Assembly: GCF_000312305.1 (NCBI RefSeq)
Contig: NZ_HE999446.1
Location: 8,338 to 43,280, forward strand
Direction of reading: 5' to 3'
Length of the DNA stretch: 34,943 bases
Source of the DNA: Prevotella conceptionensis 9403948
GTDB taxonomy: Bacteria > Bacteroidota > Bacteroidia > Bacteroidales > Bacteroidaceae
Every line of letters starts with the position of its first letter. Within the stretch, counting starts at the first letter, position 1. Below are positions 24,111 through 34,670 of this stretch, one piece after another. A model generated the notes under the pieces. The model worked only from the letters and a program-made list of their open reading frames with translations. It was not told the DNA's origin and made no database searches. Made by a program: the position numbers and the translations under genes.

Positions 24111-27100
24111 TTACTTGACAAGCACTTTCCTGCCATTATGTACATATACGCCCTTTTGCGGATTGCTCACGCGCTGCCCGTTCAGGTTATAATAAACGTC
24201 GTTGGCTTTCATTTCCTCACTCGTGGTGACGTTTTCGATGTTGGTGGTCTCGTCATCGTCAAAGCATGGTTTCAACTCCTTGGATGGTGCAGCCCCAGAA
24301 GGTAGAGTCAGATATGCCTTATGTACGGGGAAGTTGAGAATAGGTGCTGTTGCCTTTTTAAATACACCCTTTTGCAATACATAAATGGGAGAAGTTGTAC
24401 TGGCGTCTACTTTTTTTGAATTCACCTCTATGCCATTCATGACATTGTCCGTGATGTGATAAGTAACGTTGTCTTTCTCACCGATGGTGTAATACAACAG
24501 ACCGCCGGTGCTATTTTTCGAGCCAAGAATCTTCAACAGTACGCCCGTGTTTGCTGGCACGTATGCGTAGGAATCACTAACGCCTCCATGCTGGTCGATG
24601 CTTTTCATTCTTATGTGTTGCGGTGTGTTTCCACCATAATCCCCTGATCCATTCAATAGCCTACCATAGACGAATGCAGCTACATTCACCCCTCCATTAG
24701 AGGCACAGTCGCCAAAGTCAACATCGAACTCACGGGCGAAAGTCACGTATTTAGTTTCAATCTGTGTGTCCTTTATCTTATAGTCTATCTGTGATGTGAA
24801 ATTAAAGGGACTTAACCCCTCTCTCTTCTTGGTGTCGTTATAGACTGTCTTGGTCCATTCTGCTTTATACTTGTCGTATGCCGACTTCTTAACATATATC
24901 TTCGTGTCGGGGTCGAACTCGTTATAGTTTTTCCCAGTGGCATCAAGTTCGAAACGCGTAGTGCCGAGCATCTCCTTGGTTGGTTCGCTTTCGATGAAGA
25001 ACACGCTCTGTATTTTACTGTTGTTCTTTACGAAAGCCTTAGCCCCAATATACTTTACGTTCTGCTTAACCACAACTTCCTTTATGCTGTTGGGAGCATT
25101 CTCGAAGGCGTAGTCGCCAATGAGGCTCACTTCGTACTTCTTACTCCCATTGCTGATTTCAGTGGGTAAGATAAAGGTATGATCGTTGCGGGTTGTGCTG
25201 AGCAAGTCTACGGCATTCTCAGATACGGCTATATACTCCTCCGTCCCAGCTTGGAACGAACTGTTTATCGAGGCGAACTTTTGATAGAAGGGATCGCTTT
25301 GATATGCGCTCAACTTGTCTTTACGCACGTTAATCTTGATCTTCCCCATCTTCTTTTGTCCTGGTTTGTCTACATCAAAAGATTCTTCATTCTGCTCTTG
25401 ATTGATGTTCATAGGGCTGATGATCTGATCGCAAAGGAATGTTATGGTGTTAAGGTTGTCGCAAAGACCAAATGCGCGCTTTCCGATAGACATCACCTTG
25501 TTGGGTACGGTGACATTTTCCAGTTTCTTGCAATCGTAAAATGCATATTCACCAATGGCGGTGATGGATGGTGGCAGAGGTGTAAACTTACTGTTGGCCT
25601 TGCCGGGAGGGAATATCATCAGCGTATTCTTGCTTTTCGATAGTAAGTATCCGTCAACGCTAGAATATACGCTATTATCCTTGTCGACGTTTATTGCTGT
25701 AAGGTTAGAGCAGTATTTAAACGCCTCAGGACTGATATAGGTTGTTGCCTTCGTTATGTCTATCGTCGTGAGAGCCTGACATCTCAAGAAAGCTTCCCTT
25801 TCTATCTTCTTCACCTTCTTGGGAACGTTGATACTGGTGATGCCGCAATCGGCAAAGGCCCCTGCGCCTATCTCCACCATATCTGCGTTAGGATCAAACG
25901 TAACCGTCTTCATGTTCGTGCAACCGATAAAGGCATTAGACTCGATGGTCTTCACCGACTTGGGTATTTTAAACGACTGAAGATTGCTCAAACCTGCAAA
26001 CACGTTCCTCTCAATCTTCTCCAAATCACAGTCACCTAAAAAGTTAAACGCTTTAAGTTTGGTGTTCGTGGCGAACGCCTTTATTTTAATGCCTCTCAAC
26101 TTCGAACCTGCGGGAATGTTGATGGTTTCAAGACCCGTACAAACATAGAAAATCTCATTTAGGTAGAGCAACGACTTTGGCAGTGTCACTTCCTTCAGTT
26201 TGTTACACGACCAAAACGCGTAATATTGGATATCCTCCAATTGTGAGTTCGCGTCAAAGATTATCCTTTCGAGATTTGACATGCCACGAAATGCCATCGC
26301 GTTTATGTTCTTTACTTTTGCAGGAATGTGCATCGTAGTTATCCCTTTGACACCTTGAAACGCCTGTCTAGCGATTAGCTCCACTGTCGAGGGTATAGTA
26401 TAGCTCGCACCAGCTTTGGCGGCGGGGTAGAAATACAGTGTTTTCATATCCTTAGAGAACAGCACTCCGTTTACGGCAACAAAGTCGGCATTTCCTGGGT
26501 CTACCTTATATTCCGTCAAATTCGGACATGCCTCGAAACCTCCTTCCATCATGCCATCGCCAGTTTCGTAGGTGAATGGTTTCAGTTTTTTAGGCAAAGT
26601 GATAGTGGTGAGCTTGGGGGCATTGTAGATCGCCGATCCTACCAGCCTTGTCACTTCATTAAGACTGATGGATTCGAGAAAGCGACTACTTGATATAGCA
26701 TAACTTGTAATAGCCTTAATTCCGTTAGGCACCGTATAATTTTTATCCGCTTTTGCCATTGGGTACACAACGAGTGTCGTGTCTCTGAAAAGTACGCCAT
26801 CGATAGTCTTGTAGTGTGGTGCATCCGATGGAATCTCCATTTCGACGAGCGTGCTAATTGGTGCAATTGTAGGGTAGCCTTCATACGTACCTTCTAAGTT
26901 CTTGGGCAAAACAATCTTTGTGAGCCCCTCAATGTTTTGGATGGCCGCTGCGTTGATATACTTCACATCTGAGTTCACGGTATACGTCCCTCCCTTGAGT
27001 GGAACATTAGACGGAACGGAAAGGAGCGACCTCTTGCCCGTGGTATAAAGAGCGCCATCCTCATCGTTCTCGAAGTAGGAGTTTGATGGGTCTACGGTGA

Positions 27101-27509
27101 ACTTGGGTGTAGAGAAAAGGGCAATCCATGCACCTGGTTCAATCGTTTTCACCTTTTTAGGAATGTTCATGGTAGATAGCTTAGCCCAGCGGAAAGCGTA
27201 CATCTTGATAAATTCAATGGTTTCCGGCAATTGCACAGAAGTAATACCAACACTTTTGTAAAGTGGATTAAACTCTACCCCGACAACGGTAAGGACGTAT
27301 CCCTCATTGTCGGTAATCTTTGCGGACAAAGTCAATGCGCCTGTCTTAGTGGGTTTCGTTCCAAGAAAGGATAAAGTTAGTTTCTCCTCGGAAACCACCT
27401 TGTAATAGCAGTCGCCGAATACCACGACTTGATCGTTGGTGTATGAAAAGCCTCTAATCGGCATAGTTACAAACAGCAATACTAAAAATGTAAATCTAAA
27501 TGTGTTCAT
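24111..27509 (-). CDS. BspA-like leucine-rich-repeat surface protein, cassette 2
   Basis: The 1132-residue protein is a full-length paralogue of the proteins at 11814 and 29461. It has a signal peptide (MNTFRFTFLVLLFVTMPIRG), BspA-type LRR units over about residues 90-720 (such as LQSFKIPKSVKTIESNAFIG), the shared non-LRR region and the C-terminal YNLNGQRVSNPQKGVYV tail. The reading frame is intact. Upstream I find no TTTG/TAnnTTTG promoter like those of the other two cassettes. From about 27550 on, the sequence departs from the shared leader and runs into an IS4-family remnant. Expression may therefore be lost or driven by a new promoter. Its peptide partner is broken. Confidence 0.88.
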   Translation of the reverse strand: MNTFRFTFLVLLFVTMPIRGFSYTNDQVVVFGDCYYKVVSEEKLTLSFLGTKPTKTGALTLSAKITDNEGYVLTVVGVEFNPLYKSVGITSVQLPETIEFIKMYAFRWAKLSTMNIPKKVKTIEPGAWIALFSTPKFTVDPSNSYFENDEDGALYTTGKRSLLSVPSNVPLKGGTYTVNSDVKYINAAAIQNIEGLTKIVLPKNLEGTYEGYPTIAPISTLVEMEIPSDAPHYKTIDGVLFRDTTLVVYPMAKADKNYTVPNGIKAITSYAISSSRFLESISLNEVTRLVGSAIYNAPKLTTITLPKKLKPFTYETGDGMMEGGFEACPNLTEYKVDPGNADFVAVNGVLFSKDMKTLYFYPAAKAGASYTIPSTVELIARQAFQGVKGITTMHIPAKVKNINAMAFRGMSNLERIIFDANSQLEDIQYYAFWSCNKLKEVTLPKSLLYLNEIFYVCTGLETINIPAGSKLRGIKIKAFATNTKLKAFNFLGDCDLEKIERNVFAGLSNLQSFKIPKSVKTIESNAFIGCTNMKTVTFDPNADMVEIGAGAFADCGITSINVPKKVKKIEREAFLRCQALTTIDITKATTYISPEAFKYCSNLTAINVDKDNSVYSSVDGYLLSKSKNTLMIFPPGKANSKFTPLPPSITAIGEYAFYDCKKLENVTVPNKVMSIGKRAFGLCDNLNTITFLCDQIISPMNINQEQNEESFDVDKPGQKKMGKIKINVRKDKLSAYQSDPFYQKFASINSSFQAGTEEYIAVSENAVDLLSTTRNDHTFILPTEISNGSKKYEVSLIGDYAFENAPNSIKEVVVKQNVKYIGAKAFVKNNSKIQSVFFIESEPTKEMLGTTRFELDATGKNYNEFDPDTKIYVKKSAYDKYKAEWTKTVYNDTKKREGLSPFNFTSQIDYKIKDTQIETKYVTFAREFDVDFGDCASNGGVNVAAFVYGRLLNGSGDYGGNTPQHIRMKSIDQHGGVSDSYAYVPANTGVLLKILGSKNSTGGLLYYTIGEKDNVTYHITDNVMNGIEVNSKKVDASTTSPIYVLQKGVFKKATAPILNFPVHKAYLTLPSGAAPSKELKPCFDDDETTNIENVTTSEEMKANDVYYNLNGQRVSNPQKGVYVHNGRKVLVK

Positions 27510-27997
27510 GTTCGTGTGTATTTAAGATGTACCATTAATTATCTTCTATTATCTTCGTGAGTCCTAGGTCTGTAGAGGGAATGCCCTCCATGCCCCATGG
27601 GTAAAGCCTTGGGGACACCAAGCACTTTAATTCCTTATTCTGTTTCTTCGAGAAGAGACAGGTTCCAGATCATTATCATTCTCCCATTTACATTTGTTTC
27701 CCATGATATTTTCAACGTAAAACGTATCAATATATATTATAAATCCATCAGGCCATTTGGCGTGTATGGACACGGATTGCAGGTTTTGCCTTCTTACAGG
27801 GGGCGGCAAGTCACTGCGCCATCCAACGCAAAACAAGATAATTTCACAAGGCGAGCAAATTATACGCGCCACCACTGTCACCTTAAGACGAATCGGCAGA
27901 TCTTCGGAATTGTTGGATTACAGTCTTTTAGAGGCTCTTCTGAAAGTCTACAGCTTTGAATTTGCAGTTTTACAACCCAATTCAACAGGGTGGTGTA

Positions 27998-29197
27998 ATG
28001 AATCAAAGTCAAGAGGTATACTCTCAATTCGCAAGTTATTTAGACAGAAACCCCTTCAATTATTTTGTTTGCGAATATGATGGAGACAAGTACGCGAAAC
28101 ATTTCTAATGTTGGGACCAACCATTTGCAATGATATTTGGACCTCTCTCATATCATGAAAGTCAGATAGGTGCCGTCGCAGTTTTGAAATCTCACCAATT
28201 CAAGTGTCAGTTTCTTGGTATAGGAAGTAAGCCGATTGCCAAAGTCACATTGGCATCTGCAAACCAGAGCCGCCACCACAAGGATTTCGAGATTTTCGTC
28301 CTCTACATGATGAAGGAGACTTGCAAGAATCATTCAACCAACCTTCTGGACATTTCAGTAAAGAAATAGGTATTTCACCCAACGACCATTACCTGCACCT
28401 CTCTACGTTTCCATATGCAAGATTCAGAAAGACAAAAGGCGGTGCCAAAGCCCATGTATCGTATCACATTGAGGTTCAAATGCGATTTTTCTACGCGGCA
28501 ACCACTGCATCAAAGCATGGATTCTACGACAATGGTTCCAATTCATTACACCCCAAACGTTTACTAAACACACGACAGGGATTATGAATTCTCCAAGGAA
28601 CTCTATGGGATACAACATCTAAAAGAGTCCTTTTCTGTAGTCAGAGCCAAGACCAAATTGAAATACAAGATAGTCAGATGGAAAAGCCACACCAAAGAAC
28701 GTGTTGACCGATGCCGAGGTGAAACTTTCATGCCATCCGCCTGGGGAGAAACACCCACAACCATTTAGGTTTGTAAGACATTATGATGAGGAAAAGAACA
28801 TGAGTTCACTTTTCTCGCCAAAGCCAAGCAGCTTACAGCTCTTGAAGTTGCATATCTTTACAAGGAAAGATAAGTGGTCGAATTCTTCATCAAATGCCCA
28901 AAACAGCATTTCAAAGTCAAGACATTTGGGGTACGATATAGAATGCCGTCCGTTTCCAGATTGCTGTCGCCTTTATAACCCCTTATCTTGTGGCTATGGT
29001 CCATCATGATATGAATTTGGAAAGCTCTACCTATGAAGTCTTGCAAATCTCAAGCATGTCCACTAGTGGACAAGGCTCGCTTAACAGCCCCGTTCGATAA
29101 GACTAAATTCAACGAAGTCAAAGAACTCGATAGCCACCTCATTCCGAGATTGTTCGACCAACCATTAACTTTCCCAATTCTAACGAAACGCCGATGA
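27998..29197 (+). pseudogene. IS4-family transposase, heavily decayed
   Basis: Joined across frames, the sequence follows an IS4-type DDE transposase common in Bacteroidales. The pieces are MNQSQEVYSQF at the start, DGDKYAKHF, CWDQPFAMIFGPLSYHES, RKTKGGAKAHVSYHIEVQ, YEFSKELYGIQHLKESFSVV, RAKTKLKYKIVRWK, and IPRLFDQPL at the end (TGA at 29195-29197). Several frameshifts and stop codons separate them. The ends of the IS were not located; 27550-27997 upstream holds no recognisable gene. The remnant lies between cassettes 2 and 3. Confidence 0.82.
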
Positions 29198-29245
29198 CCA
29201 TTTCTCATGAACGAACTTTTGTGTAGTCATGCAAGACACAATCGT

Positions 29246-29449
29246 CTACCAATAATCGCCAATGTCTTGATCGTTTTCTAGTTCTAAGCTCGTATCTTCC
29301 TCGTCTTCGAAACAGTTTGTCCCCTTGCCCTCTATGGGCTTTCCAGGATCGTAGCCGCCACCAACACCAGGACTGGCTACTATCATCAGCTGCTCAATAT
29401 CCAAGTTCACTAACCCGGCCTGAGGTTTTCTGTATGTTCTCTTTTTCAT
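29246..29449 (-). CDS. BspA-linked acidic peptide (67 aa), cassette 3
   Basis: The product starts MKKRTYRKPQAGLVNLDIEQ and continues LMIVASPGVGGGYDPGKPIEGKG. It then has an acidic tail (FEDEEDTSLELENDQDIGDYW, one Cys just before it). It shares the blocks MKKxTYRKP, EQLMIVASPGVGGGY and PIxGK with the peptide at 11602. It starts 11 bp after the BspA stop codon, the same spacing as in cassette 1. The IS4 remnant ends about 50 bp after its stop codon, and no terminator hairpin like that of cassettes 1 and 2 remains. Function unknown. Confidence 0.8.
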   Translation of the reverse strand: MKKRTYRKPQAGLVNLDIEQLMIVASPGVGGGYDPGKPIEGKGTNCFEDEEDTSLELENDQDIGDYW

Positions 29450-29460
29450 TACAATGTACT

Positions 29461-32400
29461 TTATTTAATGATTACCTTCTTGCCTCGATGGATGTAAATG
29501 CCTTTCTGCGGATTGTCTACACGTTGTCCGTTAAGGTTATAGTATGCGTCGTCCTCCTTACCGTTCTCGTCGTTTGTTACTCCGCCTATACCAGTAACCG
29601 TTTCCCCCTCGTCGGCAGCAATCTCTTCGTCGTCAAATTGTAGTATCAGCTTGGCACCGGCAGGTTTATTCACCTTAAGGTAGGCCTTATGTACGGGGAA
29701 ATTATTCACGGGTACTGTTACCCTTCTGAACGACCCTCCTTGCATCACATAGTAACGTGCAGAACCAAAGGGCACCACTTTGGTGGCATTAACCGTAACA
29801 CCTTTCATTACATTATTGGCAATGCTGTACTGCACATCGTCTTTCTCTCCTATAGTGTAATAGAAATCGGCATTAGTGGTACTTTTGTTATCAATAACTT
29901 TCAGCAGCACGCCTGTGTTGGCTGGGACGTAGCCGTACGAATCGCTCACACCACCGTTGCAATCGATACTCGTCATACGAATGCGATATGTAGCCGTCCC
30001 ATAGTCGGGCTTGCCGAACACCACTTTCGAGCCAGACACGAATGCAGCCACGCGCGAACCGTTCTCTGTAACACATTCTTTGAAGTCTACATCAAATTCG
30101 CGAGCGAATGTCGCATACTTCGTATTAATCTTCACGTCTTTTATACGATAGTCTATCTGATTTGTGAAGTTATAAGGGCTCTGTTCCTCATGCTTTGTAA
30201 CGGAGTTGTAGCGCGTCTTGGTCCATTCAGCCTTATACTTATTGTATGCCGACTTCTTAACATATATCTTAGTGTCGGGTGCAAACTCATTGTAATTGTC
30301 CCCTGTTGCATCTAGATCGAAACGAGTAGTGCTAAGCATTCCCTTAGTGGGGTTACCCTCAATGAAGAACACGTTCTTCAAAGTATTTCCAGTAGTCACG
30401 AAAGCCTTGGCTCCGATATACTCAACATTCTTCTTCACCACCACCTCTTTTACATTGGGCGAAACATGTTCGAAGGCATAGTCGCCAATAAAACTTACTT
30501 CGTATTTTTTGCCCCCATAGTGGAAGTCGGTTGGAAGCACGAAAGTATGGTCGGCGTTCTCGGTGCTGAGCATGGCCGCGGCCTTCTCCGAAACAAGGAT
30601 ATACTCTTCCTTGGAAATAGTGAATGATGGACGTATCGAGGCAAATTTCTTGTAGAAAGGGATGCTTTGATAATCACCAAACTTGTTCTTACGAACGTTA
30701 ATGGTAATCTTACCCATTTTTTTTGTCGCTCCTTTGTCGGCATCGAATGCCGCATCATTGCCACCTTGACTAATGTTGGCCGCAGGTATTATCTCGTCGC
30801 AAAGGAATGTGATGGTGTTAAGATTGTCACAAAAGCCAAACGCACGTTTACCAATATGCTTCACTTTATTGGGTATAGTCACGTTCTTCAGTTTCTTGCA
30901 ATCGTAGAAAGCATAATCACCAATCTTAATGACGGAAGGAGGTAAGAGCGTGAAACGCTCATTAGCCTTGCCTGGAGGGAATATCATTAGTTCCTGTTTG
31001 TTTTTCGACAACAAGTATCCGTCAATGCTTGAATACACTTCGTTGTCCTTATCCACGTTTATGGCGGTAAGTCTGGAACAGTATTTAAATGCCTCCGGGC
31101 TGATAGAGGTCGTTGCTTTCGTGATGTTTATTGTGGTAAGGGCCTCGCATTTCAAAAAGGCCTCCCTTTCTATCTCCACCACTTTTTGGGGGATTTTGAT
31201 GTTGGTTATTCCACAGTCGGCAAAAGCTCCTTCACCTATTTTCTGTATTACAGCATTCGGATCGAAGGTTACGGTTGTTAGATTTTTACATCCGATGAAA
31301 GCATTAGCATCAATGTAGGCCACTGACTTGGGAATGCTAAATGCCGTAAGTTCTTTAAGGCCGGCGAACACGTTGGCCCCTATTCTGTTCAGTTGGCACT
31401 CGCCCATGAAGTTAAACGCCTTCAATTTTCTATTGGTTGAGAATGCGCCCGAACGGATAGTGGTTAACTTAGAGTTAGCGGGCACATTGATAACCTCCAG
31501 GTTTTCACATTCGTAGAACACCGCTCCAAGTGAGGTTATACCTTTGGGAAGTGTCACCACGTTCAATTTCGAACATCCTCTGAAAGCTAAATCAGAGATG
31601 TAGTTCACTTTAGAATTAGCATCGAAAGTTAATGTTGAGAGGTTACTCAATTGGCGAAATGCACTTGAACCTATTACTATTACGTTTTGCGGAATATGAA
31701 TGGAGGTGATGAATTGCGCATTTTGAAAGGCATTGTTGCCAATTTGGGTTACACTATTGGGAATAGCATAACTACTTCCCGGCTTACTTGGCGGATAGCA
31801 GTACAGTAGCGTTTTATCTGCCGAGAACAAAACACCATTCTCAATAACAAAGTCGGTATTGCCGCTGGCCACATAATAGGTTGAAACCTTTGGGCACGAC
31901 TCGAAACAACCTTCCATTAGTCCTTGTCCAGGAACCTTGCCATACTTTTTAATGTCTTTGGGGATTGTTATCGAAGTCAATTCCAATGCATTATATATGG
32001 CAGAATTACGGAGCGTGGTAACTTGGTTCAGGTCGATACTTCGTAAGTGTCCGTTGTCAGATATGGAATAGGTCGCTAACTTCTTGATACCATTTGGAAC
32101 TACGTAGTTCTGCGTAGATTTTCCTTGTGGGTACAAAACAAGCTCATCTCCCTTAAACAGCACACCGTCTACAGCCGAAAAAGGAGTGCTACCACCTGGC
32201 CTGACCTCAAAAGCTTCAAGTGAGGACGTGGGAGCAATGGTGAACATACCCATATCAATACTCTGCAATCCATTGGGCAACACCACTTTTTTTAGACCGT
32301 TGGTTTTAAGAAACGCACCTATGCATATACGTTTAACATTATTGTCTACATTATATACGCCCCCAGCTGCCAATTGTACGTCCGAGGGCACTGAATAGAG

Positions 32401-32883
32401 CTTAGTCTTCCCTTTTGAGTAAAGTGCACCATCGCTACCTGCCTCAAAATGTAGGCTCCCCGATGCAACGGTAAATTTTGGTGCTTTATTTAAACAGCAA
32501 AAAGCACTCTCGGAAATATTGGTTACCGATTGGGGGATATGTACTTTGATAAGTGGAGCCCAAAGAACACTAAACGCCCCAATTGTCTTGACCGTCTCTG
32601 GAATTGTTAATTCGGTTACTCCATAACAGGCATAACCAGGTTCATACTGTAACTCGGTAATTGTAAACGTAGCATCTTTGCCATCGAAGACACTGTTAGG
32701 CAATGTTAATGGACCAGAAGGAAAACCATTAGTGCCTATGAAAGCCAGCGTATGACTAGTGGGAGATAACACCTTGTACCATAATTGGTTAAATGTGACA
32801 ATTTGACCGCCAGTATAAGCGAAACCCATGATTGGCATTGCTGCAACAAACAACGTCAATAATAAAAGTCGAAAAGTGTTCAT
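29461..32883 (-). CDS. BspA-like leucine-rich-repeat surface protein, cassette 3
   Basis: A longer frame starts at 32955, but the ATG at 32883 gives MNTFRLLLLTLFVAAMPIMG, the signal peptide shared with both paralogues, so the protein has 1140 residues. BspA-type LRR units run over about 90-730. The non-LRR region and the C-terminal tail (YNLNGQRVDNPQKGIYI then basic residues) follow. The N-terminal 100 residues differ most from the paralogues, while the block AFYDCKKLKNVTIPNKVKHI and its surroundings are nearly identical in all three. This suggests unequal divergence or gene conversion. The promoter is at 33299-33329 and the leader is about 410 nt. It is most likely a surface adhesin. Confidence 0.9.
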   Translation of the reverse strand: MNTFRLLLLTLFVAAMPIMGFAYTGGQIVTFNQLWYKVLSPTSHTLAFIGTNGFPSGPLTLPNSVFDGKDATFTITELQYEPGYACYGVTELTIPETVKTIGAFSVLWAPLIKVHIPQSVTNISESAFCCLNKAPKFTVASGSLHFEAGSDGALYSKGKTKLYSVPSDVQLAAGGVYNVDNNVKRICIGAFLKTNGLKKVVLPNGLQSIDMGMFTIAPTSSLEAFEVRPGGSTPFSAVDGVLFKGDELVLYPQGKSTQNYVVPNGIKKLATYSISDNGHLRSIDLNQVTTLRNSAIYNALELTSITIPKDIKKYGKVPGQGLMEGCFESCPKVSTYYVASGNTDFVIENGVLFSADKTLLYCYPPSKPGSSYAIPNSVTQIGNNAFQNAQFITSIHIPQNVIVIGSSAFRQLSNLSTLTFDANSKVNYISDLAFRGCSKLNVVTLPKGITSLGAVFYECENLEVINVPANSKLTTIRSGAFSTNRKLKAFNFMGECQLNRIGANVFAGLKELTAFSIPKSVAYIDANAFIGCKNLTTVTFDPNAVIQKIGEGAFADCGITNIKIPQKVVEIEREAFLKCEALTTINITKATTSISPEAFKYCSRLTAINVDKDNEVYSSIDGYLLSKNKQELMIFPPGKANERFTLLPPSVIKIGDYAFYDCKKLKNVTIPNKVKHIGKRAFGFCDNLNTITFLCDEIIPAANISQGGNDAAFDADKGATKKMGKITINVRKNKFGDYQSIPFYKKFASIRPSFTISKEEYILVSEKAAAMLSTENADHTFVLPTDFHYGGKKYEVSFIGDYAFEHVSPNVKEVVVKKNVEYIGAKAFVTTGNTLKNVFFIEGNPTKGMLSTTRFDLDATGDNYNEFAPDTKIYVKKSAYNKYKAEWTKTRYNSVTKHEEQSPYNFTNQIDYRIKDVKINTKYATFAREFDVDFKECVTENGSRVAAFVSGSKVVFGKPDYGTATYRIRMTSIDCNGGVSDSYGYVPANTGVLLKVIDNKSTTNADFYYTIGEKDDVQYSIANNVMKGVTVNATKVVPFGSARYYVMQGGSFRRVTVPVNNFPVHKAYLKVNKPAGAKLILQFDDEEIAADEGETVTGIGGVTNDENGKEDDAYYNLNGQRVDNPQKGIYIHRGKKVIIK

Positions 32884-33298
32884 GTTCTTGCGATTTAAAT
32901 GGATTATTAGACCTTTTTTGAAACTTCTACGAATTGTAGCAAACGCACCGCTCATGGCAGCACATTCGAAGTATTGCGTACCTCGAACCCAATCGCGTCT
33001 TAGACAAGACCCATTGGGGCGATAGATTCCACCTTCTACACTTATATTTCTTTCTTTTGTGTTTCATGATCTTTCTAAACTTAGTATCAAATGACGAGGC
33101 GTACAAATCTCCTAATTCTCCATTAAGGGCTATTGTCGTCTCTAATTCTCCAAATCTTTATTTCATGGCATGCCCGTTATTTGCATAGTGGGCATTCTCT
33201 TTTGTTTGTTGGCCAAACACCGACACAGAAAGCCATCTTAAATTCCAACAAGGATGGCAGAATGGGCAACTGCATTGCCTGCATTCGGTTATGTTTTG

Positions 33299-33329
33299 CA
33301 AAGTTAAACGTTTTTACAAACAAAACAAA
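33299..33329 (-). promoter_or_regulatory. Promoter of BspA cassette 3
   Basis: On the minus strand TTTG (33326-33329), 19 bases and TAACTTTG (33299-33306) are present. It is the same promoter as for cassette 1, and the surrounding bases are also similar (TTATTTTATGTTAT further upstream in both). The leader 32884-33298 shows homologous blocks to the cassette 1 leader but no clearly conserved protein. Confidence 0.75.
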
Positions 33330-33469
33330 TTTCTTGACGTTATTTTATGTTATAATTCGTTTAGAAGACGGTAGAAAAGCATCAGGGTTTTCCTGTTTCT
33401 CGCAACTATTCTCCTACATTTAACCACCTTCGCCTATTTTAACATACATCACATAGATTATGTTTATCA

Positions 33470-33674
33470 ACTTAAGTCCCAATCGGCGAGTTAAACCGCT
33501 TATCAGACATTTTAAGTTGATTGCATTGTTTCCTGCCTGTCTTCCGTTTGCTTGTCGACACCTTGTCTGCCTTTTCCTCGTACGCTGCCCGCTACGCCGT
33601 CAAGAACAAGACGGGCGATACGCTCTACTGTCAAACAAAATCGGCACAGGCACCAACGATCGGTTTAGGCTAAA
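33470..33674. mobile_element. About 200-bp MITE-like element, copy 3
   Basis: It is homologous to 10928-11125 and 23247-23455: CCCAATCGGCGAGTTAAACC at the start, the CGCTACGCCGTCAAGAACAA region and CAAACAAAATCGGCACAGGC near the end. The terminal inverted repeat is only partly kept. Between 33675 and 34045 there is no gene that I can support. Confidence 0.55.
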
Positions 33675-34049
33675 CCATATGATGACGTATGCCCCTAAAA
33701 TACACAGTGAAAAAGAGAGGAAACAAAGCAAAAATGAAAGAACGGCCAATAAGCCTCAATCGTGCCAATGGTCTATTGTGGCTTTGGGTGTTTTCAACAG
33801 GTAGAAAACTAGCTGTCAAAGGCGGATGTGTTCTGCATTTCCACGATGAGGTTTCTGTTGGCCATGAGTGGCATACCCAACAAACACACGCATTGCCAGT
33901 GGTAACAGCAAAAACAAAGTTCCAACGCAAGGGCTGCATACCCTGCAAGCGCTTGTATTGCCAGTGATAGGCATACGCGCGATTTCAGAGCTGTTGCCCT
34001 TGCACGCGTACATGCGACGAGCCTGTTTGTACAGTTTTCAGTAATTATT

Positions 34050-34640
34050 TTAACATTATGGCTGACTTTTTCGCCACCAATCGCCTAACTTCCCGCAAAA
34101 AATCGATTCTCGCGGAGGTTTATTTTGGTGCAAAAAGGGGTTAGTTGCACATACAGGCAAAATGAATTTTTATTTAAACCGACCACCACTAACACCCATT
34201 TTTGGTCGATTTGCAGCAAAACACAATGCGTTTTGCCGCTAAATGCAGTGCAATATGGTGCAAAACGCAAGGTGAAATGGCGCAAAACGCAGTGCAAAAT
34301 GCCGCTAAACGCAAGACGAAAAACATAAATATCCACAGCAATTGCATAAATAAAACCCTTTATCGCCACCAAAATCATAGCTGGAAAGAGTGAAATAGCA
34401 GTTAAAAAGTGGGTTTTTAGGGTCTAAAAACGTGTAATTGGGCATGAAAAATTACGAGCTGGCAAGCAAACTAGAAAGGCTAAATGGTGCAAAACGCAGG
34501 TTGTATGCTTAAAAACGGACAATTCGAAAGACGTGAAAGACTATAAATAGTGTCGATTTACCTACTTTTTGACCTCTATTTTCGCTAGAATGGGATAAAT
34601 TTTAGAGTCGTATTGTAAAGATAAAAAAATAATTTAAGAT
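34050..34640 (+). repeat. Conserved non-coding repeat core, copy C
   Basis: It is homologous to the cores at 22086-22715 and 3256-3930. It lacks the octamers and the transposase stub on its left side that copies A and B have. On its right side it passes into an octamer-based array, as do the others. Confidence 0.85.
34222..34309. repeat. 22-bp tandem array, four units (core copy C)
   Basis: Four consecutive 22-bp units are followed by CGCAAGACG, against six units in copies A and B. The unit number therefore varies between copies. Confidence 0.88.
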
Positions 34641-34670
34641 TTTGAATTGACGAGGTTGTGTCGTGTAGGC

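Noticed and set aside
27627..27881. 84-aa minus-strand frame upstream of cassette 2
   Set aside because: No homologue in the leaders of cassettes 1 and 3, no promoter, and it lies in probable IS-derived sequence.
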